Assembly (NCBI GenBank): GCA_039619475.1
Contig: CM077115.1
Location: 26,735,083-26,799,082 of the forward strand
Origin: Icerya purchasi
Lineage: Eukaryota; Arthropoda; Insecta; Hemiptera; Monophlebidae
Reading direction: 5' to 3'
Length of the DNA stretch: 64,000 bases
The notes beneath the pieces were generated by a model. That model saw nothing but the letters and a program-made list of their open reading frames with translations. It searched no databases and was not told the origin of the DNA. Positions 1 to 11,110 of the stretch are shown here, piece after piece; position 1 is the first letter of the stretch, and every line of letters begins with the position of its first letter. The translations under genes and the position numbers were made by a program.

Positions 1-138
1 TGGCCGTCTCCACCTTTCCCGAATAGCTTTCTTAGTGTCCTCGGTTCCCTTTTGTCCTACGTTCTTCCTTTTTGATGGGTAATTGTCCATAGCTGACAAG
101 CCCGATAAAAAAGTAAAAAAAAAAAAAAAAAAAAAGCA
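1..138 (+). mobile_element. LINE family A, 3' end only
   Basis: The window opens inside the 3' end of a family A LINE on the plus strand. The last part reads GCTGACAAGCCCGATAAAA before an A-rich tail. The same kind of ending (Y-TGACR-R-GCCC followed by A's) closes the longer family A copies at 4066, 5912 and 52462. Upstream bases could encode the last ORF2 residues but contain stops. The 5' part lies outside the window, so its full length cannot be judged. Confidence 0.6.
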
Positions 139-1921
139 TATTAGAGCATTCATTTTTTTACATCGGCAGAATTTAAAGATTCTTTTCGTAAATTTTTAGG
201 TAAATATATATATATATATATTTTCGGCAAATATATTTATTATGCGCAACAAACGCGTCGGGATCATTCGAGACGGGTATTGCTCGTAATTTTAAAATGT
301 GGCAGAAATGTAAAAAAAGCGAAGAGTTTTTTTTTCAAACTTTTGCTTAAATTATATTTCGTAGGTCACAATCAAGGGCCCATCGCATTCATTTCAAGTT
401 GCAACTGTTCCCGAAATATGTCGCACGCCGCATCTTGGTTAATCCGTAATGGGGGGCTTTTAAGAATTCATTTATTTATTTTAATTATTTGTCAGCGGCC
501 AGACGATCTCGCTAATAGCGTAGTAGAGAAAAATTCTACCGAAAAATTTTGCCCGGGAGACATTCAAATTTTTTGTTTTTTTTAAGTACGGTGTGAGCAG
601 AAAATCGGCATTACGCGGCGAAACATTAGGCGCGAAGGACACACGGCTGTTAGAGGTTTACTTTGTCTCTTTTCCAGTGATACATAAATAATTAAACGGG
701 GGGGGGGGAGCTCATAAAAAAGGTAGCAGTGTAATTACTGTGTAAAACACTGTAGACAGTTCAGATATCGAGACTGTTACATAAAAGTGTAACAACAACA
801 GTGGGAAAAAGAATTACGTGATCTGCGAGTACAGAAATAATTACTGTTTTACGCGGAGACAGAAGCGCAGTCCGCGCGTCAGTGTTGCCAATGAACGATG
901 CGTGTATTCTCGGTTCGGCGTTGATTTCGTGTAGCGCAATGGTTTTCTGTTAATTCGGTCATAGTTGTCGTTCTTGTTACACTCGATTGAATCTTTTGAG
1001 AACAACTTTCCATTTTCGATTCGAACCCACCCACACTACTTCTCGACTTCTGTCCAGCCTTTCACAAAATTCTTCCACAATCCCCACTAATAAACGGTTG
1101 CTTCCACATCTCCTGCATCCCGCATTTATCGCTAAACAGCTTCCTGTAGGCGCCGGTTCTTCGTAAAAATAACTAATTAGATCGACGGCAGGAAAAATTC
1201 TATGCCGACACATTCCTTTCTCCCGCGTGTACCCGCGCAATACTTGCTCAAACTATTTCCTAATTAGCGTAGGATTTTTTTATTTTTCCTTTTCTGTATA
1301 TACCACTCCGAGAAACAGCATAGGTGATAAATTGTTTTCTTCGTACGTTTTAAATATTTTCCAAGTATTTTTACAGTTTTAGGGAGCGTTCAAATTCGCG
1401 ATTACCATAGAAGAACGTTCCCGGCTACTTTAAACGTAATGTTAATGGTAATTTTTCTTCTTTTCTTTAACACATGTCGCAGTTTGCTCGCTTCACCCTT
1501 AGAGTCGGAATGCTTAAAAAAATTTGCCAAACTGTCAAAATTAAAAATACTCTTTTAATTATCGACGACCGCATCTGTCTCCTCCGGAGATGTACGTTCA
1601 ACAATTAAAATGGGTCAAATTCGCAAATGCGAAAATTGCAAAAGTTGCCAAGAAAAAGAAAAAAAAATCAGGTCAGCTATTCGAAAAATACCTCTACTAC
1701 CTGTAGTAGTTAGAATGCGTAGAAAAAAAGTAATTAAACTTTCAAAATCGTTGTTAATTAATTCTCCGTACGTCTGAGTGTGAGCAGAATTCTGACATCT
1801 GCGCCTAAATTTTAGGAAACATTTTGCAAAAACAATCATAATTCGTAATAAAATACGTGTCAGCGTTATTAAATTTCTCGGCGCTCTTTGCCTATGCCCG
1901 AAATTTTAATAATTTGCGACT
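139..1921. other. No gene recognised; AT-rich sequence
   Basis: AT-rich sequence with a short (TA)n run near 206-222 and a G homopolymer near 699-708. Open frames here are below about 100 codons, have no recognisable domain and no supporting splice pattern. I see nothing else. Confidence 0.5.
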
Positions 1922-1969
1922 ACTCCACTTTAAAATAACTCCACTTTAAAATAACTCCACTTTAAAATA
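1922..1969. repeat. 16-bp tandem repeat, three copies
   Basis: The unit ACTCCACTTTAAAATA is repeated three times without a mismatch. This is a minisatellite-type duplication in otherwise unannotated sequence. Confidence 0.9.
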
Positions 1970-2826
1970 AGAAGTACCGAAATCTTTGCAATTTATTCGG
2001 AAAACAATGTAGAGGAACCCCGTTTTTTGATCATTTTCATTTCGCGAACTTAATACAACGGCTTTTCTACGTTTTTTCTGAAATTTTGACTCGTCAACTA
2101 TGAGGGCAGGAAATACAAGTGAAATTTTTCTATATTCTTAATTTGAAGAACCGGATTTGAACTGTGCTCTCTATCCGAGCGAGCGCAACGCAAAACACTA
2201 CTGACTTTTTCATTTTTTTTTTATATATATTTATATTATCTTTTGAGCTCACCAGCGGCTTTGACTCAACAACTACAGAAATTATGGAAAGGGTTAAATA
2301 CTGTCTGACTTACTACACTACGGTAGCTGCTGGCCAACAGTAGAAGCAACCTGTTATGTTAAGGGGGTTGTTCTAGTCTAGAGGCACGAATTTAGGAGAT
2401 TTTTTCAAGCTCAATAAGAAAAAAAGAAACAATAAATATTTTTACTATCCATTTTCTTTTTTTACCATTTATTTATTCGTGTTTTAAGAATACACAAAAA
2501 AATGATCAAAGAAAAAAATTCAAAATTCACAAAGTTACAGGCTGATGAAGTAGAGGAGTAAAAAAAAAAAGGGGCGTGTCCTGGTTGACACGATTCTAAC
2601 CCTTCTAGTCATCTGAAAAAAAAAAAAAGATTCTTAAACAGTAAGGATGTGGTTATAGTCCCTACCTTAGAGAAGAAAAAAAACAAATTTCTCGTAAAAT
2701 GGGGTCTGTTGGAAAAAAAAGATCGATTTTTTACCTATTTGTTGACTTTTCTAAATTTTTTAAAAATAGTAGAAATCAATGACTTTATTCTAGTAGGGGC
2801 TATAGAGAGACGTATTAAGAAGATCC
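1970..2826. other. No gene recognised
   Basis: A-rich tracts near 2565-2580 and 2615-2630 and a short (TA)n. The segment 2151-2165 resembles a Pol III B box on the minus strand, but I found no convincing A box (see rejected items). Confidence 0.4.
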
Positions 2827-4066
2827 ATGTCCAATCTTTCAATTTATAAGAACTGGCGTTTTATGCCTAGGAAAATCCCTGTTTTAGCTTTAATTTCCCT
2901 TCGGCTTAGCGTCTTTTGGCCTTACACAATCTCAGGTAATAATCTTTCTGCTTGTTCTTTTAGCTTTGCCGATCTCTGCCATTCTCCCGATGTTTTTTTT
3001 TTTTTTTTTGCACCTTCACTTACCAAATCCCTTTCTCAGGGAATGATTCAACAGGAATTCCACAGCATTATCAATTCCCAATTTTCATCGCATGTAACAC
3101 CATTTTCACTGATGGTTCTAGCGGACCACCTCATGGTGTTGGAGCTTCTTTTGTCCTTCCGGATTTCAACTTACCCGAATTATTCGGTCTTCCTTCTTTC
3201 TGTTCTGACTTTATAAACGAATTAATGACTAGCCTCCGCTCTATTGTCTTCATTTTTTCCATTCGTTTGTTTTCTAATTATTTGGTTATTTCAGACTCCA
3301 TGAGTATTCTTCAAGCGATCAGCTCCCCTTTTCCTGTGAGCACTCTTCCGATTTCATCATTCTTCGCATATGCTATCTTGTCCATCTTCTTTCTTCTCAC
3401 TACTCCATGTGCGTTGATTTTCTGTGGATTCCCAGCCATATGGGCATTAAGAGTAATGAAATGAATGCATTTTTGGCTTGGGTTGCTACTGCCTCTCGTT
3501 CCTTCTTTAAAAAAGTTCCATCCTCCAACTTGAATTCCCTATGTACTAAATTTCATCTCAAACTTTGGTCAGATATTTACCTTTTCTCTTTTCGTAACGA
3601 TCAATCCTTCTATCTGTCTATACAACCTAATCTTCGTTTCTAACATCTGGTGTTCTTTGAGTTTTCTTTACTTCCCCGTTCTTTTTTCTATGATTCACTT
3701 ACGTTTTCGCCATTCTGCTCTCCCTTCCTCTCGTTTTCGCTTTTCCCTTGTCTCCTCTCCAAACTGTCCTCTCCACCCCAATGAAGCGGCGATTTGCCAC
3801 GCCAATCATATCTTTTTTGAATGTCCATTCTTTTCTGTTGAACGTTGTATTCTATATTCTTGTCTGCTGAAACTCAAGCTACTCCTTATTGTGCATCTTA
3901 TATTTTGTCCTTCTCCTCGCCATCCATTATTTCATCCGTTAGTTCCTTTATATTGTCCATATCTACTCGAATCAAAATTTAACTGGCGACTCTTTTCTTT
4001 CTTGTTGTTTCTGGATGTAGGTCCTTAGCTGACGTGCCCAAAGGGGGGTCTAAAAAAGAAAATGGA
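2827..4066 (+). pseudogene. LINE family A ORF2 C-terminal remnant (RNase H and finger)
   Basis: Heavily frameshifted 3' part of family A ORF2. Pieces in order: a connector ending in NWRF...KIPVLALISLRL (from 2827), an RNase H block with ISDSM (about 3285-3305) and IPSHMGIKSNEM (about 3425-3465), then a C-terminal finger segment with CPLH...C...H...C (about 3765-3830). The RNase H first Asp region is scrambled, with TDGS readable only through frame changes near 3110. At least four frameshifts separate the pieces. The end at about 4030-4066 has the family signature GCTGACGTGCCCAAAGGGG plus A's. It is 5' truncated: no endonuclease or RT lies upstream. It aligns piece by piece with the copy at 52526-53709. 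Confidence 0.85.
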
Positions 4067-4635
4067 CGCACAGCACTTCCTTTGTTACTTTTTTCATCCA
4101 CTTTACACTTAATAAATAAAATATTCACTAGAAATTTTATATTTTTGGATTGTACACGGAGTACGCATATTTGCACTGCTTGAAGATTGAGACGAAACTA
4201 GCCTGAACTGAACACTAAACAAGAAAAGATTTCAACAAAATACGTTACACAATGGCCTTTAATCGATTTTTAAGTGTATATAGTTTATTATTCCCCACAT
4301 TTAAAAGTATTTGCAAGCGTTTTAACTAATTTTATAAATGAACTTATTGCTAAAACTAAGAAATGCAAATATCTTTATATGAACTGATATAATTCATTAG
4401 CTTTCTTTTTTTATAGTATTTTTAAATTTCTGCTTCAGTTTTAGATAAAGATTACAAGTGATTAGTATATATTAATCACTACATCATACTAAACCCGAGG
4501 TACGCCATATTTTTTGTCCCTTCTGTATGTCCCGTTAGTGATTATATTCCATTAATAATTATGTCCGCTTACTTTATATAAGATAACAAAGGTTGAATGC
4601 TGTGTTGTACAATTGCTGAAAGATTTTTAGCTGGA
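4067..4635. other. No gene recognised; AT-rich
   Basis: AT-rich spacer between the family A copy and the next repeat cluster. Nothing recognisable on either strand. Confidence 0.5.
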
Positions 4636-4690
4636 TCAGTGCCCTTGGTAGACAAGCCTTCCTCATCCAAAAAGAAAAAAAAAACATTTT
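4636..4690 (+). mobile_element. Possible family A-type 3' tip
   Basis: The string TGGTAGACAAGCC, a short linker and an A-rich tract resemble the family A ending GCTGACAAGCCCGAT(A)n at 80-138. No coding sequence lies upstream, so this could be a very short 5'-truncated copy, a short element sharing the tail, or chance. Confidence 0.3.
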
Positions 4691-4758
4691 TAAATAAAAG
4701 CCGAGGAAGAATGATGTAGTTGATTGAAAATGATTTCCCTAAAAGAATTTTATACAGT

Positions 4759-5103
4759 GGTCAAGGGGATTTGTCCCTTTGCGAAGCCCGAAGTGCTATG
4801 TATTAATTACAACGTAATTTTTAGGCTACCCCCCATCCGAAAAAATGTCCCAAAAAAATGTCCCAGAAAAATGTCTCAATTTTATGTAATGAAATATGTA
4901 ACGAAAAATGTAACGAAAAAATGTCTTAATTTTATATAACGGAAGTTAAATGTTAGAATAGGATTTTTGTGGTTATGTTATTTTTTGTGTGTGTTGATGC
5001 CAGTAAGAATTACGTTGTAAATTTTGATCATTTTATACAAAGTATAGAAGAAAAAGAGACAGAAATGAAAGCAAGAGGGGTCAAGGGGCACAGCCCCTTG
5101 CGA
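4759..5103. repeat. Cluster of short direct and inverted repeats, MITE-like
   Basis: Positions 4759-4810 and 5079-5150 share GTCAAGGGG...CCCYTTGCGARG followed by ...TTAATT. The second copy contains a small hairpin AAGGGGC/GCCCCTT. A 17-19 bp inverted pair (TTACAACGTAATTTTTA near 4807-4823 and TAAGAATTACGTTGTAA near 5004-5020) brackets about 215 bp. Inside it, AAAAATGTCY is repeated irregularly (4838-4870) and an approximately 20-bp string ending in AATTTTATRTAA occurs twice. This could be a small non-autonomous transposon, but I cannot identify the family. Confidence 0.4.
5004..5053 (+). repeat. 50-bp dispersed direct repeat, copy 1
   Basis: Begins TAAGAATTACGTTGTAAA and runs through ACAAAGTATAGAAGA. 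The same stretch recurs at 6670-6719 with about two differences. The two copies bracket a block that holds an RTE-like leader and a family A 3' end. Confidence 0.85.
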
Positions 5104-5756
5104 GGTCAAAGTGGCCGAGTTTATATATATATATATTAATTCCCCCCCAGGGGAGTACTTAAAGTACTTCTCTGGGGCCCGGAGCTCTAACCGGGAAGGG
5201 ACGCGTCCATAGGTAGTGGATAGCGGAAAGGCCTATAGATATATAGGTTAGCTGCGAATAACCAATAAGCAGTCGCGAACTAAGAGCGGCTACTAGCAGG
5301 AAGTCTCAGGCAGACGATTCCAGTAGCGACAGGGCAGTGAGTTATGAGGGAGTAGAGGGGAAGCTGTAAGAGCTAACCATAAAACTCTACCAAGTCCCAA
5401 GGATTAACTCACCCTCGGCGAGTTGAGACCGCCGCAAACGTCTCTGGTTACCTACCTAGCAGCAAACAGGTGGAGGGCAGCAGTAACCATCAGTACCAAC
5501 GGCGGGCGCGGAAACCATATGGGTTGGAACGGCTGTCGATTGGATTATTGTATGAAAGTAAGAGAACCTGCAGAAGGATATAATACTGCGATACGGAAGG
5601 CAAGGAGAAACCACCGTATAATACTCTCATGTAAACCTATCACGATAAGTCTAATACAAAATATGTTAACCGGGATCAAAGGTGATAACTCAGTCGATGA
5701 TGTCGGCAGGAGCAGCAGAAGAAAGCAGAGGGCTTCCAAGGTCTACAATATGCGAA
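5054..5756 (+). mobile_element. Probable RTE LINE 5' leader
   Basis: This 700-bp block has clearly higher GC than its surroundings and resembles the leader at 6720-7270. Both contain a GAAG-CTCAGGCAG string, a GG-CTAA/GGTTAGCT segment and many short CpG motifs. An open frame of about 125 codons (5423-5800) runs through it but matches no protein I know and crosses the junction with the next repeat, so I do not call it a gene. The RTE assignment rests on this resemblance only. Confidence 0.35.
5142..5177. repeat. Perfect-stem hairpin
   Basis: CCCAGGGGAGTACTT pairs with AAGTACTTCTCTGGG around a minimal loop, giving a stem of about 15 bp with one or two bulges. It lies in the GC-rich leader block and could be an RNA structure of the element. 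Confidence 0.7.
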
Positions 5757-5972
5757 ACCCCTCACTTCCTTTGTCCTTTCCTTTCCATCACCAGATATAA
5801 ATCCTTTACTTCAATCTTTCCTAAGCTCTATTTCTAATTGTCTCTCTATTTAACTCTTTCCATAATTTCTGTAGTTGTTGGGTCCCTGCTGCTGGCACGC
5901 CCAAAAGATAATATATAAAATAACATTTTTATTACTTTATATTTAAAAAAAAATAAATAAATAAATAAATAA
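5757..5972 (+). mobile_element. LINE family A, 5'-truncated 3' end
   Basis: About 150 bp of pyrimidine-rich ORF2 terminus is followed by the family end TGCTGGCACGCCCAAAAG at about 5890-5912, then an A/T tail ending in (AAAT)n at 5950-5972. The coding part (frames of the FLSAIS...I type) is shifted but collinear with the end of ORF2 at 39770-39830. This is a very short insertion on the plus strand. Confidence 0.65.
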
Positions 5973-6669
5973 AAATGTAACGTTTGTAATATTTTAACTT
6001 TTACCGACTAAGGAGATTATACGTTCGTCGCGTATGTTGTTTTTTTTTTTATGTTTGGTCGCGCATAACTTATATTTATATAGACTGATTTTACTGATTC
6101 TTTGTCCATTCGAGAGAGTATCATTCAACTTAGGAGGTATCATGTGAGTAATGAAGAAAATCGGTGAACATAAATTGAGTATTCATCAAAAAAAGTAAAA
6201 ATATGTGGTCCCTGTGGATAATTTTTTTTTAAATTATTTTTTATTAATATAACAGAAGCGGTGCTATCAAACGCTTCAAACTTTTCTACATCTGTCGTTT
6301 TCCAACCAAAAGGCGTGTTATAAATGTAACAAATTCTTTGCTATTGCACAGTTCGTCATCCCGTTTTCGTTTGCGCAATTTACGTTTGCGTTCGGTAGCG
6401 GTTTTCGTTTTTGGAAACATAATGAATAGAACTTCTTATTACTGTGCAGGTTGATGAATAACAGAAGTTCCATCATTGAGAGAAGCATGTAAAGACCATA
6501 TTACTAATTTAATAATACCGTCGAAACGCAAAAAAGGTATTATTTATATGTGTTGCTAAGTTGTTTCGGTAGTTTATAAAAATTTATTGTGTAAATTATT
6601 GGTTGTACTTTTTTTTTATTATTTAAAATTAGGACATTTTTTCGTTATAAAATCTAATGGGGGCCGGCC
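5973..6669. other. AT-rich; one tiny basic ORF
   Basis: Mostly AT-rich. On the minus strand, 6420 to 6286 encodes 44 residues rich in Lys/Arg (core ERKRKLRKRKRDDEL). Basic N-termini of this style occur in several transposon proteins, but the frame is too short to identify and no partner frame is seen. No other gene. Confidence 0.3.
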
Positions 6670-6719
6670 TAAGAATTACGTTGTAAATTTTAATCATTTT
6701 ATACAAAGTATAGAAGATA
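6670..6719 (+). repeat. 50-bp dispersed direct repeat, copy 2
   Basis: Near-identical to 5004-5053. It sits immediately upstream of the RTE leader at 6720, so it may belong to the 5' end of that element or to an older insertion interrupted by it. Confidence 0.85.
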
Positions 6720-7263
6720 ACGGGGCTTCCTCTATGGAGTGTGACGCGAATACATGATCACCAGTGATCACTTAGCCTCTCCACTCCTACCGCACACTGG
6801 CCTTCACGTGGTGTCCCTGTTACGCCGAGTAACCTGACCGAAGGTTATGGTACTAATCCCAGCGGGAGTCAGGTCGGCTAACTAAAGAGAGGCAGGGCAA
6901 GTACTTGGTGCAACTAAAAAAAGGCCTCTTAGACTGGATAGAGACATGACAGGTCATCTATCTCATGACGGCGGCGGAAGACTCAGGCAGTCAAAGTACG
7001 GCGGCGTCACAAGCCCGAGCTAGCAGGGTTAATGTCAACGCGGAAAGCAGAGGGGCCCCACCGCGTTTTCCCTTGACCCACGAGAAATCACCATGATTAC
7101 AAAAAGAACCACTGTATCGATGCCGAACGATTCGACTAGCAATCGGCGCTGCGGGTCCGGCCCTCTATGTGTGAAATGGACGACCGGCCATAGAGGAGTG
7201 GAATCCCAGGCTCCCTATGGAAAATATGCACCTGGTATCAACATTCGGAAAATGTTTAGAGCA
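6720..7263 (+). mobile_element. RTE LINE 5' leader
   Basis: A GC-richer, CpG-containing block directly upstream of an RTE endonuclease reading frame, as expected for an RTE-clade 5' region. It starts near GGGGCTTCCTCTATGGAG. It has many short frames and no recognisable ORF1. Confidence 0.55.
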
Positions 7264-8140
7264 GCCACATGAAATGTTCGAGGACTACTGAAACCCGGGA
7301 AATTGGCCATTGTGAAAGAAGAGACGAAGAACTGTGCAATCGTTAGCTTAACGGAGCTGCACTGGAAAGGAGCTGGCCACTTTGCGAGCAACTCGGGCAA
7401 TTTCATATGCTACTCAGGGGGAGACTTTCACACAAATGGGGTGGGCTTTATAGTCCGTAAAGATATAGTTTCTAAAGTCGTAGGATACCGACTAGTAACT
7501 GACAGAGTAGCCACAATAACTGTAAACACCCACCCAGTAAAAACGAACTTTCTGATTGCATATGCACCGACCACGAACGCACCAGAACAACTAATTACCG
7601 ACTTTTATAATACACTAAATAACACAATGCAAGAGTTTCCAACGAGGAAACTTCTGGTCATAATGAGCGACTTTAACGCAAAAGTCGGAGGAAATAGCCA
7701 ACACAGAAGATCATCTAAGAAATTTTTTAGGCAAATATGGTATAGGAACGCGGAACGAAAGAGGAGAGAAACTGATCGAATTTTATATCGGGAATGCCAT
7801 GTTCCAACATCGTAAGAGGATCGACTTCGCCAGATGGCGGCTATAGAAATCAAATAGACTGCATCCTCGTGCCTAGGAGAGGGCGTTCATCTATAAAGGA
7901 TATAAAAACATACCCTGGATGAGATTGCGGATCTGATCATGAACCCGTTGTGATCGAGATTAAGATAAGGCTCAAACAATCAATAGGGCGGTTAGAACGT
8001 GATGGCTCAAGAAGCAAAAACCTTTGGCATCTAGGCTCAAAAGAAAAATGCGGTAAAATAGCACAGGAAAGTATGCAATCTGTAAGGCATATCATTACAG
8101 AACAAAGATCGGCTGAAGAAATATGGGAAGTGACTAGCGA
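7264..8140 (+). pseudogene. RTE-clade endonuclease fragment
   Basis: Translates as an RTE-type apurinic endonuclease. From about 7275 the order is NVRGLLKPGKL(7290), SLTELHWKGAG with the catalytic Glu (about 7350), FIVRKDIVSKVVGY, LIAYAPTTNAPE (about 7555-7590), SDFNAKVGG (about 7665-7695), then after frame changes GxGTRNERGEKLIEF (about 7735-7790), YRNQIDCILVPRR (about 7840-7880), and CGSDHEPVVIEIKI (about 7925-7965) with the terminal Asp-His pair. The enzyme would nick target DNA to prime reverse transcription. The codon before NVRG is a stop, and frames change at about 7720 and 7815, with a stop near 7920. The RT domain is missing because the sequence passes directly into a mariner relic at about 8141. 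Confidence 0.85.
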
Positions 8141-8720
8141 CTGAAATTCATCGTCGTTTAACGGATTTTTATGGTGACCATGCTGTTGATAGGTCCACTG
8201 TCAATCGATGGGTAATAAAATCTCGTGATTGCGAGCCAGGAAAAATCATAATTGTCGATGAAACGCGCAGCGGACGTCCGATCATTACCGCAGACGATAA
8301 GCATCGCTAACTTGTTGATGATTTGATTCAAAATGGCCGGCGAATCGCTCAACAGCGTGTCGCAAATCATGTTGGAATATCCAAAGAACGTGTGTCGGCT
8401 TCATTATTGAACAATTGGGATACCGTAAAATCTGTGCACGATGGCACGCCGTTTAACAGACGAGAACAAACAGCGTCAATGAGAAAGCTGAAGTTTGAAC
8501 CGATTCCACACCCTCCTTATTCCCCCGATCTTGCGATTTTTATCTTTTTCCTCTAGTGAAGAGAGACCACCTGAAGGGTAATCATTACACCTCGGATGAT
8601 GAAGTGACGACCTGCATTTAAGAAAAGTCGGAAGAATTATTTAGTGATGGAATCGAAAAAACTTGTTACATGTTGGGAGAAATGTGTTAGTCTTAACGGT
8701 GACTATGTTGAAAAATAAAT
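8141..8720 (+). pseudogene. mariner transposase remnant, internally deleted
   Basis: The 5' half encodes a mariner paired helix-turn-helix: EIHRRLTDFYGDHA, STVNRWV, DETRSGRP (about 8145-8290), then VANHVGISKERV (about 8355-8395) and GYRKICARW (about 8418-8445). It then jumps to the C-terminal catalytic region PHPPYSPDLA (about 8505-8535) and SDDEV...EELFSDGIEK (about 8590-8665). The first two catalytic Asp segments are deleted. There are stops at about 8308 and 8447, and at least two frameshifts. I cannot see clear terminal inverted repeats, so the boundary with the RTE fragment is approximate. Confidence 0.85.
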
Positions 8721-10379
8721 AAATGATTTTGAAGCTTGAAAATTATACTTTAATTTACTTTTTGCCCGATGATCTCGCTATTTCTTTTCGTTTGCATTCT
8801 ACAAGCATACGTGCATTGCTTTTCAGTCGACACTCGTATATATATATATATATATCAGTGAATTTCCCCCTCCAAAGAACCAAAGCCTCTATGAAAAAAT
8901 TTGTTATAAGAGAGAAACTTAATTTATGCTATAAAAGATTTGTATGAATTTTACACCTATGGATTTTAATAATTAATATTTATTACTATTTTCTAGTAAA
9001 ACTATTAATGTTCCTTTTTTATTCTATTTTAAATGTCGTCGATCTTTTGCCATTTTTATTTATTTTTAATTTTCATCTTGTAATTTTAATTAAAAATAGA
9101 GTTCAATGAGAAATGTATATATATTTAAACTTGCTCGCGAACAAAGAGAAATCGGATCGGATTACTAACAAAAATAAAAAAAAAAAGTAAAGTCTAATCA
9201 AAAAATATTTTCTTACTATTTAAATTCTAAACTACCATTTTAGCTAGAATTTTATAATTTCGTTTTATTTTTCACTCCTAAGTATAAGACAAAAGTTAAA
9301 TTAAAAATTGTAATAATTATGTATTTTTAAAACATTTTTATGAATTTCTTAATTTGATTTTCTTTATAGGGGTATTTCTCAAATCCACTGCCTACCGTAG
9401 AAGATCTTACGTAGTTATATAATTCCCCCCCCCCCGCCAAAATGTCCTTCTGATGTATATATATATATATATGTATAATGCTATGATTATTAATAATCTT
9501 TATGAGAGACTGTTTTATTAATATTTTTAATTATATTAAACACTGTAATTTCTCTTAATACCCAATAGAGGGGCTGGAAAAATACGTTTCCAGACAGCAA
9601 TTTAAATCCGTTGAAATAATATACTAAGAAAGAAATGAACAGGTGTTTATTATCTTCCGCAATTCTCGTTCGTTTTCGAGTGGCTGACTCCCAGTTTACG
9701 TTTCGAAGCCGTGTTACCCCCTTACTTTTTTCTGATTTCTCGCCAGTTTCATTCTACCCCTTAATTATTAATTATCCCTTCATCCGAATTAATAGCCAGT
9801 GTCGCTCCATTATCGCAAGTGTTTTGTAATTATTTTTGTGTAACCGCATTTCACAACCATACATATAAATTTTCAGAAAAGTATTTCGGTTAAGCGTTTT
9901 ACGCGTTATCTTCGCTATTTAAAATTTACAGAATCTCTTCTACAAGTCGCGAATGTATGTTAATCCGCTTGACTTATGGTAACGATCGTACGTTAAAAAA
10001 TAAAAACAATTTATGTTTTATAAAAAAAAAAGGAATACCTTGGTCGTCTGCTCATCGACGATTAAGTTTTAAAAATCAGTTAACTGAAAACTTAAAATTG
10101 CACCAAGAGAATTATAGGATTTTTTAAAAATAAATCGAATCAATCGCGGGTGAGTGAAGCTTTCTTTTTTTCTGGCCCGAATAGGCAAATGTTCATTCGG
10201 CCATTTAAAAATCCTAAGCCTTTTAATAGATTTAAATAGCTATTTGGACGAACCGCGAACTGAAAGTGTACCTACTTCAAGAAAGAAAAAAATACAATGT
10301 CCTCTGCTGTCATCTTACAGTTAAACAAGTAATCAGTATTCCTACATGATATGTTCACGTGATCACTGCAGTTTAAATG
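8721..10379. other. No gene recognised; very AT-rich
   Basis: Contains (TA)n runs at about 8838-8855 and 9455-9472, a C homopolymer at about 9423-9436 and several A runs. No coding signature on either strand. Confidence 0.5.
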
Positions 10380-10497
10380 AAGTAAATCTCCATGGTTCAA
10401 ATTTAATTGCGCCCTACTATATGTCCTGTATGGTCCTTTGCATTGGGTAAATGTCACGTGTTGACGCGCCCAAAAAAAAAAACAAAAAAAAAAACCC
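10380..10497 (+). mobile_element. Family A-type 3' end without coding sequence
   Basis: Ends ACGTGTTGACGCGCCC followed by a 30-nt A-rich tail, the signature that closes family A LINEs. Immediately upstream I find no ORF2-like frame. It is therefore either an extremely short truncation or a short element using the same tail. Confidence 0.5.
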
Positions 10498-11110
10498 TCG
10501 ATAGTCCTATATTTATCTTATTTACAAACGTTCAAGTTAAGGTGGATCTTTTTTCTCTAAATCCGTGTTGGTTTTCGTAGAGCAAATTGTTTTTTTCCAC
10601 GTAATTTCTTAAGTGTTTGCCGATGTTCTAGTATTTTAGCTACTACGGGCATTATTGTTATTGGGCGATAGTTTTCGATTTGATTTTGAGTTCCCTTTCT
10701 TATATATTACGGGTATAATAATACCTCTTTTGCCCCCCATCTGAAATGTACGCTTCCTTTATTGAGCGATTGACCATACATGTTGTTAAAATAGGAGTAA
10801 ACAACTTTGAGTTTTGTTTAATATCTTTAAATATCGCCCCATCCTGGTGACTTGTGAACTTTTAGATTGTTAATTATTTCTTATATTTTTGCAAGTGGAA
10901 TGAGGAATGAGGACATGTTTAATTTGTCAACGTTAGTATTCAGTAACGGAATGTCACATTTGTGTCTATGCTCTTCTACCGCATGTAAGAAGTATTCGCT
11001 AAAATTGTTCAGCTACTATTGAACTATTCCCGAAATGTTTATTATAGTTTTGTTTTTTCTTACTAACGATATTATTGATTATATCGCATGTGGTAACAGG
11101 ATTAAGCGGG
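10498..11110 (-). pseudogene. CR1/Jockey-like LINE RT fragment
   Basis: The minus strand reads, in order, a shifted K-S-P-G-W-G stretch (about 10850), YSYFNNMYGQSLNKGSV (about 10800-10750), QNQIENYRPITIMPVVAKIL (about 10690-10635), then in another frame NNLLYENQHGFREKRST (about 10595-10545). This is the fingers region of a LINE reverse transcriptase (N-Y-R-P-I and Q-x-G-F-R motifs). The palm with the catalytic Asp pair is absent. Several frameshifts are present. The clade call is tentative because only the RT N-terminal motifs survive. Confidence 0.7.

Noticed and set aside
2120..2230. tRNA-like B box (AGTTCAAATCC) on the minus strand
   Set aside because: The B-box-like string is there, but the upstream sequence gives no A box at a sensible distance and no clover-leaf stems, so a tRNA or SINE call is not supported.
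5423..5800. 125-codon plus-strand ORF
   Set aside because: It runs from the GC-rich leader across the junction into the family A 3' end, so it cannot be one ancestral gene; no domain recognised.
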